A DNA stretch of 12,614 nucleotides from CAUZSH01 sp963582935 (GTDB lineage Bacteria; Pseudomonadota; Gammaproteobacteria; Francisellales; Francisellaceae). Below, in pieces: positions 6,937 through 12,614 of this stretch. Made by a program: the position numbers and the translations under genes. The notes beneath the pieces are model-generated. The model was not told the origin of the DNA, searched no databases, and was given only the letters and a program-made list of their open reading frames with translations. The stretch is from NCBI GenBank assembly GCA_963582935.1, contig CAUZSH010000063.1, positions 1-12,614 of the forward strand, read 5' to 3'. Each line of letters starts with the position of its first letter. The first letter of the stretch is position 1.

Positions 6937-9597
6937 ATGACCAACCGCATTGACCATTATTCCTCACTATTCAATCAAATAGATGATCAAACCCTTGTGA
7001 TCACGGCAACCAGTCGCCTTGCAAAAGTATTGACCAAAGCCTATATCCAAAAAAGAGTATCAAAAAGTCAAGGCAAAATACTCTTGAATAACCCAATACA
7101 AAGCTTGCAAACCCTGACAGATCACTTGTGGCATCATTTAAGTATGGTTGATGGGGAACTTCCTATTGTCGTGAGTAAGCCGCAAGCGCATTTGTTATGG
7201 TTGAAAGCTATCTCGGATGATCCAGAGCAAATTCAATTCCAGTTAAATAAAACGGCACGTTTAGCCGCAAGCGCATGGCAAATATTGAGAGAGTGGGATT
7301 TAGATGAGGAAGTGCTTTTATCTGAAAAAGATAATAGTAATACGGAAGCCTTTCTAAAATGGTTATCTGCCTTTCAGCGTTTTATGGGAAAATGGATTAT
7401 TGGCGTTGAGCGTTTGGGCTACTTAAGTCGGCATGCATTATTATCCTCGATATTCCATTACCAACGTGTGATCTATGTTGGATTTGATACCTTAACACCG
7501 CAATTTAAAAACTTTTGTGACATTTTAAACCAGTACGATATTTCTGCATCTGAATGGACATTAGCAGATAATAAACCTGAGATAAAAGCATACGGAATGC
7601 CTTCTGAAAATGATGAGTTATATCATGTTGCGGATCAAATTAAAGCATACTTAAAGCACTACCCGCATCATCATGTCGGTGTGATTTGCCATAGTTTACA
7701 AACTAAGCATAAAGCGATTACACGTGTGTTTGATGAAATATTAGGTGAACCGAATACTATTTCCGAAAATATTTCAAGACCTTATACCATATCAGGCGGA
7801 ATGAGCTTATTTGACGTGCCGATTATCAACGATATGTTGGCGATTGTTAGCTTAAAGGTTGTCAGTGATTATGAGGTGATTAGTCAGGTTATACGATCAC
7901 CGTATATTGAAGATGCGGGTGAGTATCAAGATGTTCGGGCATTGCTTGATATTCAGTGTCGGAAGTATCACTATCGCGAGATGAGTTTAGCAGAGTTATT
8001 GGGGTCACAAAAATTACCAGATAACTTCAAAGAGGTTTTACCTTGTTTGTATGTTTACCAAGATATTTACACGCAGGGTGAATATCCTTGGGCGACTTTT
8101 GTGGGCTTAGTGCTTAAATTATTAGCAGCCGTCGCATGGCCAGGATTACCTTCATTATCCAGTGAAGATTATCAGGCGGTTCAACAGCTCTATGCGTTAT
8201 TTGACACCCTACAATCTTTACAAGCCGCCACCACAATCGTGACTTTTTCGGGTGGCATTCAGCAATTAAAACAACTCACACAGGAAACCTTATTTCAGCC
8301 TGAGAGCAACCATTTAGCACAAATTGATGTTCTTGGAATTTTGGAAGCATCGACTATTGTCTATGACCGTATATGGTGTTTGGAAATGGGTGAGAATGCT
8401 TGGCCTAGTGCTTCAAGTTCAAATGCGCTGATTTCCCCAAATATACTCAAACAATATGCCATGCCACATTGTTCTTCTGAACGTGAGCTGGCATTTGCGC
8501 AGCAGGTGACCCAGCGTATGTTAAGGCAAGCGCCTGTCGTTACTTTAAGTTATTGTTTATGGCAGGATGAGACAGAACAAAGCTTATCCCCATTATTTCA
8601 AGATATTGTAGTGGAAAATTTTCCTGAAGAATCTATTTCGACCCTAAGGCAAAGTGAGCACTTATTGGGTGAAAGCTTATCGAGTGAGCCAATGATGGGG
8701 CTTGTCAGTGAGGAAGACTATATTGCTGAAATGAGCGAGCATGAGTTGAAGGAGATGAAAGGCGGTAGCCAAATTCTGCAATCTATGGCGCAATGCCCTT
8801 TTAGATCAGCTCTAAAACACCGTTTGAAGTTGGATGCTTTTCCCGAATATATGACGCCATTAGATGCCATGCAAAAAGGAATCTTTGTGCATGCTGTTTT
8901 AGAAGGTGTGTGGCGTGAAATAGGGTCTTCAAAAACACTACAATCATTATCTGATGCCATGCTTTGTGAAAATATTGAACATTGTGTGGAGAGCGTTGTG
9001 ACTAAATATGAACGGGCCATGCCAAAAACATTACGCTATTTATTGAAAATTGAAAAAATGCGTTTAATAGATATTATCTTCAGGTGGCTAAATTATGAAA
9101 AGCAACGCGTTGAAGAGTTTGACGTCGTCGCTTTTGAGCAACCTTTTGTTGCAGAAATCGATGGGTTAACTTTGAATCTTCGCATTGATCGTATTGATCA
9201 ATTAGCCTCAGGAAATTTGGTGGTCATTGATTATAAAACCTCAAAAAATTTAACCATTCAATCTTGGATCAACAGTAGAGTCAGTGAGCCTCAGCTGCCT
9301 ATTTATGCTTTATTTCAAGATGCTGATGCCATTGCTTATGCGCAGGTTAATAATGCAAATATGGAATTAAAAGCTATTTCAGATGTGCCAGAGTGGATTA
9401 CCGATAAATTGCCAAAAACCATCGGAGAGGATGGCAAGGTAAAAGAGTTCGATAGCTGGACTGAGATTAAAAGTTATTGGAAAGAGCGATTATCGCAGCA
9501 TGTAGAAGCTTTTAAGAGTGGTGATATCCAGTTAATTCAAGGATCTTGCGAGTATTGTGATTTTATGGATATTTGTCGAGTAGATAGTTATACGTAA
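6937..9597 (+). CDS. AddB-like PD-(D/E)XK nuclease family protein (probable DNA repair protein)
   Basis: This 886-aa protein resembles a shortened AddB/RecB-family protein and fits the gammaproteobacterial "probable DNA repair protein" group. The C-terminal nuclease domain shows His652 in GIFVHAVLEG, Asp751 in LRIDRIDQL, Asp765 and Lys767 in VVIDYKTSK, and the QLPIYALF motif after them. Four cysteines, C620 (AQCPFR), C871, C874 and C880 (CEYCDFMDIC), are spaced C-X250-C-X2-C-X5-C, the arrangement that binds the 4Fe-4S cluster in AddB. The N-terminal half is helicase-fold-like, but where a Walker A is expected it reads VITATSRLAKVLTK, without a GxGKT. ATP-driven unwinding is therefore unlikely, as in the structural AddB half. 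No addA-like partner is adjacent. The gene follows the gltA terminator and has a weak ribosome site, so the exact start is less certain than the gene. Confidence 0.85.
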   Translation: MTNRIDHYSSLFNQIDDQTLVITATSRLAKVLTKAYIQKRVSKSQGKILLNNPIQSLQTLTDHLWHHLSMVDGELPIVVSKPQAHLLWLKAISDDPEQIQFQLNKTARLAASAWQILREWDLDEEVLLSEKDNSNTEAFLKWLSAFQRFMGKWIIGVERLGYLSRHALLSSIFHYQRVIYVGFDTLTPQFKNFCDILNQYDISASEWTLADNKPEIKAYGMPSENDELYHVADQIKAYLKHYPHHHVGVICHSLQTKHKAITRVFDEILGEPNTISENISRPYTISGGMSLFDVPIINDMLAIVSLKVVSDYEVISQVIRSPYIEDAGEYQDVRALLDIQCRKYHYREMSLAELLGSQKLPDNFKEVLPCLYVYQDIYTQGEYPWATFVGLVLKLLAAVAWPGLPSLSSEDYQAVQQLYALFDTLQSLQAATTIVTFSGGIQQLKQLTQETLFQPESNHLAQIDVLGILEASTIVYDRIWCLEMGENAWPSASSSNALISPNILKQYAMPHCSSERELAFAQQVTQRMLRQAPVVTLSYCLWQDETEQSLSPLFQDIVVENFPEESISTLRQSEHLLGESLSSEPMMGLVSEEDYIAEMSEHELKEMKGGSQILQSMAQCPFRSALKHRLKLDAFPEYMTPLDAMQKGIFVHAVLEGVWREIGSSKTLQSLSDAMLCENIEHCVESVVTKYERAMPKTLRYLLKIEKMRLIDIIFRWLNYEKQRVEEFDVVAFEQPFVAEIDGLTLNLRIDRIDQLASGNLVVIDYKTSKNLTIQSWINSRVSEPQLPIYALFQDADAIAYAQVNNANMELKAISDVPEWITDKLPKTIGEDGKVKEFDSWTEIKSYWKERLSQHVEAFKSGDIQLIQGSCEYCDFMDICRVDSYT

Positions 9598-9612
9598 TGG
9601 TTCGTACTCGGG

Positions 9613-10581
9613 CTATTTAATGAAATACTGCGTATAAATTTGATCAATATCTTCCCAACGATCATCATCATGGGGTAAAAGGTGTGCTGAGAGGTAGTCA
9701 CGTTCACTATTAAAAGAAATCACATCATTTTCAACGGCGTAGATTTCAATAAGTTTAATGCGTACGTCAATACTGTCAGGGTAGGTATTAAGTGTGGATT
9801 GTAAGCAAAGTTTCGCATCTTGTGTATTCCCTTCTTCAAAAAGAATCATTGCTTCAACCAGCGCTTCATTGACATTTAGGTTAATGGGGTTGTCACCATT
9901 TACAATAAAGTTCGGCTCAATGTTTGTATCACTGGGTGTGCCACCCGTAAAGCGTTGTTTGGCAAGATCGGCTGTTTGATATTTTGCTTTTTTACGTTTT
10001 TTTCTCCAGACAAAAAGCAGTAATATGAATAAGACAATTGCCACACCCCATCCGATTTTATTTTTTTCATCGGCTTTCACTAGCTTATCATCTAGTTGGG
10101 TATTTTGTGTTTTTAGGGTGTCGATCGTGACATCTATCACTTGCTGGTAATGTTGGTATTCTGATCTCAGCTGTGTGTTTTGTTTCTCTAGCTGTTGTAA
10201 TTGCATGGGAGTAGGGCTAATGGTGTTACTTGATTGCGATACTTGTTGTATGGGTTCTGGTTTGCTAACGGATTGTGTTTGAACGGGCTTAAGATATGCT
10301 TTTTGTGAGTGGTTAAAGAGTTTGATGGCATCGCTGGCTTCAGTAGAAGAAGTGGGTAGTGTCAGAGATTGCCCGCTTTGTACAATATTATCATTGATGC
10401 TTGGGTAGCTTTCCTGATTCAATCCTTTGATTGCAACAATCATATTAGCCGTTGAAACTTGGCTGGGTTTGTTTTTACTGGCAATACGCCAAAGGCTATC
10501 ACCAGACTTCACCGTATAGCCGGTTAAGGCAAAAGCAGAAAAGGGGATTAAACAAATCAAACCAACGGTAAGGCTTTTCAT
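9613..10581 (-). CDS. FimV/HubP-like LysM protein with single transmembrane helix
   Basis: From the ATG at 10581 the product is 322 aa. A signal peptide starts MKSLTVGLICLIPFSAFA and is probably cut after A18. A LysM-like peptidoglycan-binding segment follows (GYTVKSGDSLWRIA, about 21-76), then a Q/S/P-rich linker. A coiled coil spans about 126-174 (LQQLEKQNTQLRSEYQHY), with one transmembrane helix at 176-192 followed by RKKRKKAK, so the C-terminal part is cytoplasmic. The last 85 residues contain a TPR-like FimV C-terminal region (LFEEGNTQDAKLCLQSTL). This order is that of FimV/TspA/HubP polar organisers of type IV pili, twitching and cell poles, but the protein is short for the family (E. 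coli 446, Pseudomonas about 900). A longer reading from TTG 10632 is rejected because it would bury the signal peptide. It is convergent with the AddB-like gene, 15 nt apart. Confidence 0.8.
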   Translation of the reverse strand: MKSLTVGLICLIPFSAFALTGYTVKSGDSLWRIASKNKPSQVSTANMIVAIKGLNQESYPSINDNIVQSGQSLTLPTSSTEASDAIKLFNHSQKAYLKPVQTQSVSKPEPIQQVSQSSNTISPTPMQLQQLEKQNTQLRSEYQHYQQVIDVTIDTLKTQNTQLDDKLVKADEKNKIGWGVAIVLFILLLFVWRKKRKKAKYQTADLAKQRFTGGTPSDTNIEPNFIVNGDNPINLNVNEALVEAMILFEEGNTQDAKLCLQSTLNTYPDSIDVRIKLIEIYAVENDVISFNSERDYLSAHLLPHDDDRWEDIDQIYTQYFIK

Positions 10582-10682
10582 AAATCTTTGAGTCAACACG
10601 TAACACTCCCATAGTAATGTGTATTTCAACAACTTATTCTAATAAAATTATGGGCGTGTGCCTATTTGTTATTAAGGGTATA

Positions 10683-10865
10683 TCAAGAATAAGCCAGAAT
10701 ATTTTTAGAGATTAAGGATAAACAGAGTTGTTTTCCAGAAGTTAGGAATTCTGATGTTTGCTCTAGCTGTAAATTATTTGCCATAAGGTTTGGTGCTTGA
10801 TCTATCGTATAGCTATTTGTTGAGATAACTTCGATCAATTGCACTGTTAATACATTGACTTTCAT
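10683..10865 (-). CDS. Hypothetical small protein (60 aa)
   Basis: A minus-strand ORF upstream of the FimV-like gene starts at ATG 10865 and gives MKVNVLTVQLIEVISTNSYT, ending KQLCLSLISKNILAYS. An in-frame GTG at 10874 would add three residues, but that GTGAG is better placed as a ribosome site 4 nt before the ATG. There is no signal peptide, no transmembrane helix and no motif I recognise. It points the same way as the FimV-like gene, with about 100 nt between them, so a shared transcript is possible. A perfect inverted repeat lies 32 nt upstream of its start. It may be a genuine orphan or a remnant of a longer gene; no frame continuation was found. Confidence 0.4.
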   Translation of the reverse strand: MKVNVLTVQLIEVISTNSYTIDQAPNLMANNLQLEQTSEFLTSGKQLCLSLISKNILAYS

Positions 10866-10896
10866 AAAGCTCACACTAAAGTGAACAAGAGTAAAT

Positions 10897-10913
10897 GCAA
10901 AGGTTTCCTTTGC
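10897..10913. promoter_or_regulatory. Inverted repeat upstream of the 60-aa ORF, possible operator
   Basis: GCAAAGG (10897-10903) and CCTTTGC (10907-10913) form a perfect 7-bp dyad with a TTT spacer. It is not followed by a T tract on either strand, so a protein-binding site is more likely than a terminator. It lies in the probable promoter region of the minus-strand ORF. A second small dyad, CAC-TAAA-GTG (about 10873-10882), sits between it and the start codon. Confidence 0.35.
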
Positions 10914-11083
10914 GTACTATGTATTGATCAAAGAGCATAATATTAACAATAACGATTAATGTATCATGGGCTTATAATTTGGTATTTTAGAGTTTTAAGT
11001 GGAATCATATATATTCATGCATTCCAATAAGTATTCATAACTCAAAGGCACAAAAAAACCATAAAAAATACGGAAGCGATAAC
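10914..11083. other. AT-rich stretch without recognisable gene
   Basis: No ORF with protein-like composition is seen on either strand. TGGAAT...ATTCCA (starting near 11000) is a loose inverted repeat around an ATATAT core. This stretch probably contains the promoter of the minus-strand small ORF, but no convincing -35/-10 pair could be assigned. Confidence 0.4.
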
Positions 11084-11111
11084 AAAAAAAAGGACACGCC
11101 CCGAGTTGGGG
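11084..11111 (-). terminator. Weak candidate terminator for a minus-strand transcript
   Basis: On the minus strand a CCCC-AACTC-GGGG hairpin (11111-11099) is followed, after CGTGTCC, by eight T residues (11091-11084). The stem is only 4 bp and the T run starts 7 nt late, so the call is tentative. It would end transcription from the GC-richer patch to its right. Confidence 0.3.
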
Positions 11112-11203
11112 AATAATTAGGTTACTGGCTCGAAAGCAATTTTAAGTCCAACCACGGAATCAAAACAACACAATAAGCATCTGGGTTGTCGCCCATGAGA
11201 TCG

Positions 11204-11504
11204 TCAAACAGGAGCAACGACAAAGCGACGTTTTTTTGCATACCGCTGCGAGACAGGGAGAGGCGAAGCCGAGGTCGAGTAGTCCTCAGAAGGGCTGCCT
11301 TTCGGCTCCATTGAGAGATTGTGCGTAGCGCTTCGATCTTTGGAAGCTGGAAGGTATTTCCCAGCCCGTAGAGCCATATACGCAGTACTGGCTTTCAAAA
11401 ACGAGACTGTAGGCTTGTTTTTTGGAAGATCGGTACGGAGGTGGGCGTCTGAGGCAAAACCATCTGCGAGGGTAGTGATTCGATTTTGGCAGGAGCCAAA
11501 ATCT
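11204..11504 (-). other. GC-richer patch with a long minus-strand open frame, cut by the IS
   Basis: The minus-strand frame is open for about 100 codons from the IS boundary at 11504 to a TGA at 11204, without an ATG at its beginning. It reads ...LADGFASDAHLRTDLPKNKP, then STAYMALRAGKYLPASKDRS and SMEPKGSPSEDYSTSASPLP. A plus-strand frame (11319-11528) is open over the same bases, so either could be a shadow. Base composition is clearly richer in G+C than the flanking DNA and small hairpins are frequent, for example GCTGG/CCAGC at 11346-11365. The P.GSP...A.P pattern faintly recalls the Ash/Icd-like ORFs of P4-type satellite phages, but this is not established. A second minus-strand frame continues from about 11230 to TAA 11122 (ATG at 11196, MGDNPDAYCVVLIPWLDLK). 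It may be a gene fragment, a dispersed repeat or a structured RNA. Confidence 0.3.
11482..11503. repeat. Perfect 9-bp hairpin abutting the IS left end
   Basis: GATTTTGGC (11482-11490) and GCCAAAATC (11495-11503) form a perfect 9-bp stem around an AGGA tetraloop. The IS begins two bases later at 11505. No T tract follows on either strand, so it is not a standard terminator. Confidence 0.7.
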
Positions 11505-11518
11505 GGTTCTGTCGCAAA
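11505..11518 (+). repeat. IS left terminal inverted repeat
   Basis: GGTTCTGTCGCAAA is identical over 14 bp to the reverse complement of the right end. Confidence 0.9.
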
Positions 11519-11576
11519 TTCATATTGATCTCAAAGTGAGCTATCCTTACAGTATGATTAAACATGGAAAAATATG

Positions 11577-12274
11577 ATGCTTGATTTCAAATGGCGCCAT
11601 TTTCAGGAAGATATAATTATGATGTCTATTCGTTGGTACCTTTCATATTCGCTCAGCTATCGAGATATTGAAGAGCTTATGCTTGAGCGTGGTATTTATG
11701 TGGATCACAGCACCGTTCAACGTTGAGTCCAAAAATACTCTATTGAGCTTGAGGAATCATTTCGGAAGAAGCATAAACGCAAAGAACCCTATGTTAGCTG
11801 GAGAATAGATGAAACGTATATAAAAATTAAAGGAGTATGGTTCTATTTATATCGCGCAGTTGATAAGCATGGCGACACACTTGAGTTCATGCTTTCAGAG
11901 CATAGAGACGAAGAAAGTGCTTTTAATTTTTTGCGTAAATGTATAGGCAATCACGGCCTTCCTAAGAAAATCACAATTGATAAAAGTGGCGCCAATGAAG
12001 CCGCTTTAGTATTGCTTAATTGTTTCCTGTATTTGGAAGGTCTTTGGCCTCATATTTGGGTTGAAGATCGTCAAATAAAATACCTGAATAACATCATTGA
12101 GCAGGATCACCGCTACATTAAACGGCGAACCAACCCCATGCTTGGATTTAAATCTGTCGCGTCTGCTGAATCAACTATAGCTGCTACGAATTAATAAATA
12201 TGCTTCGAAAAGGTCAGCATGTTGATGCTGAGAACATGACTATCTTCGAACAATTCCACGGACTTGCTGCATAG
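11577..12274 (+). pseudogene. IS6-family transposase, broken by a premature stop and a frameshift
   Basis: The frame opens at ATG 11577 (another ATG at 11574) and carries the family N terminus IRWYLSYSLSYRDIEELM. A TGA at 11724-11726 interrupts HSTVQR-stop-VQKYS, where the family has RWV; TGG to TGA explains it. Reading on, the DDE core is intact: D78 (RIDETYIKI), D135 (ITIDKSGAN) and E175 (NNIIEQDHR), followed by PMLGFKSVASAESTIA. Around 12186-12191 a one-base loss brings in a TAA (12192-12194). Restoring it continues in the next frame as ELINMLRKGQHVDAENMTIF, the family's C terminus, to TAG 12272-12274. The spacing from the second D to E is 39 residues rather than the 34 of IS26, as expected for a different IS6 subgroup. 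The enzyme would cut and join DNA at the inverted repeats if repaired. Confidence 0.9.
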
Positions 12275-12323
12275 CTGCGCCCACGATAAGTCAGTTTCGT
12301 CTTTCGTGCGCTGCGTTTATGTG

Positions 12324-12337
12324 TTTGCGACAGAACC
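12324..12337 (-). repeat. IS right terminal inverted repeat
   Basis: TTTGCGACAGAACC is the exact complement of the 14-bp left end. Confidence 0.9.
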
Positions 12338-12361
12338 TAAAAATGAACCACGCCTAAAAAG

Positions 12362-12614
12362 TTAAGTTAACGGTACCCCAGTTTTTACTGATCCAATCAA
12401 TATTGCCGTTTTATCATCTTTGATACATGATTCCTTCTCAAAAATATTTATTTCTGATACTAAGTCACTTAAAGATATCTGAGATGTCTCATGTTTTTTT
12501 GAGCGTAACTCTTGAATGATCCTTTCTTTACCAAAAAATAATTCTCCATCCTGTGCTTCACTCAAGCCATCTGTATAAACAAAAATAGATTGAATATCTG
12601 ACATATCTAAATTA
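12362..12614 (-). CDS. PP2C/SpoIIE-type serine phosphatase, C-terminal part (runs off right edge)
   Basis: The frame is open to the window edge, so the ATG at 12604 is probably internal. The visible 84 codons read ...MSDIQSIFVYTDGLSEAQD, then FFGKERIIQELRSKK and end ESCIKDDKTAILIGSVKTG. FVYTDGLSEA with a following FG.ERI and the final DD.TA.L.G are the signature of the C-terminal half of SpoIIE/RsbU-type PP2C phosphatases; the aspartates bind the catalytic metal ions. Such domains usually sit behind sensor or receiver domains and dephosphorylate anti-anti-sigma factors, but the N-terminal part is not visible here. The stop lies only 24 bp from the IS right end. The catalytic motifs are complete, so the IS is beyond the functional part even if the last few residues (VPLT) are not original. 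Confidence 0.75.
   Translation of the reverse strand, partial: NLDMSDIQSIFVYTDGLSEAQDGELFFGKERIIQELRSKKHETSQISLSDLVSEINIFEKESCIKDDKTAILIGSVKTGVPLT

Larger units (their letters stand above)
11505..12337 (+). mobile_element. IS6-family insertion sequence (833 bp)
   Basis: The element is bounded by perfect 14-bp inverted repeats, GGTTCTGTCGCAAA at 11505-11518 and its complement at 12324-12337, and encloses a single IS6-type DDE transposase reading frame. Length and terminal GG...TGTCGCAAA resemble the IS6/IS26 family. The flanking 8-mers, CAAAATCT on the left and TAAAAATG on the right, are not a direct repeat, so no target duplication is visible. The transposase is broken, so the element should not move by itself, though its ends could be recognised by a related active copy. 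Confidence 0.9.

Noticed and set aside
8718..9020. 100-codon minus-strand open frame inside the AddB-like gene
   Set aside because: It is fully contained in the nuclease-domain coding sequence, with no ribosome site and no protein-like pattern.
9794..9979. Plus-strand open frame inside the FimV-like gene
   Set aside because: It is antisense to the C-terminal domain of a well-supported protein and has no independent support.
11319..11528. Plus-strand 69-codon ORF running into the IS left end
   Set aside because: It crosses the IS terminus and ends just inside the element, so it is at best a chimeric accident. The opposite strand is open over the same bases with a longer frame.
1..12614. CRISPR array or long tandem repeat
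   Set aside because: No regularly spaced direct repeats were seen anywhere in the window.

Overview
The window comes from an AT-rich gammaproteobacterium. Housekeeping proteins (CyoA start, YajR, ProB, ProA, type II citrate synthase, an AddB-like nuclease and a FimV-like LysM protein) all read as gammaproteobacterial. The low GC content, together with an IS6-family element ending in GGTTCTGTCGCAAA, is compatible with the Piscirickettsia/Fangia/Legionella side of the class. That genus-level placement is inference only.

Layout from left to right. At 1-159 (minus) lies the 5' end of cyoA, the lipoprotein subunit II of the cytochrome bo quinol oxidase. It is divergent from a complete yajR MFS transporter (364-1707, +). 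A tRNA-Lys with anticodon CTT sits on the minus strand at 1740-1815. It is followed by a decayed minus-strand gene (about 1938-2230), a DUF378 membrane protein (2329-2523, +) and two tandem microproteins (2644-2823 and 2829-2936, +) that share an NAY...MWG pattern. Next come proB and proA, overlapping by 11 nt, which convert glutamate to glutamate semialdehyde for proline synthesis. gltA follows with its own promoter and a clear Rho-independent terminator. An 886-codon AddB-like PD-(D/E)XK protein with an AddB-type iron-sulfur cysteine set (6937-9597, +) converges on a short FimV-like protein (9613-10581, minus). An unrecognised small ORF (10683-10865, minus) lies upstream of the latter.

The right end, from about 11.09 kb, is accessory DNA. 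A GC-richer, structured patch with overlapping open frames on both strands ends in a perfect 9-bp hairpin. One base further on begins an IS6-family insertion sequence (11505-12337). Its terminal inverted repeats are intact, but its transposase carries a premature stop and a frameshift, and it has no 8-bp target duplication. Immediately beyond it is the C-terminal part of a PP2C/SpoIIE-type phosphatase (minus), which runs off the window.

The core genes are ordinary: respiration (cyo, gltA), proline synthesis (proBA), DNA repair and cell-envelope or polar organisation (FimV-like). The less ordinary parts are the microprotein pair, the decayed gene next to the tRNA, and the junction region around the IS.
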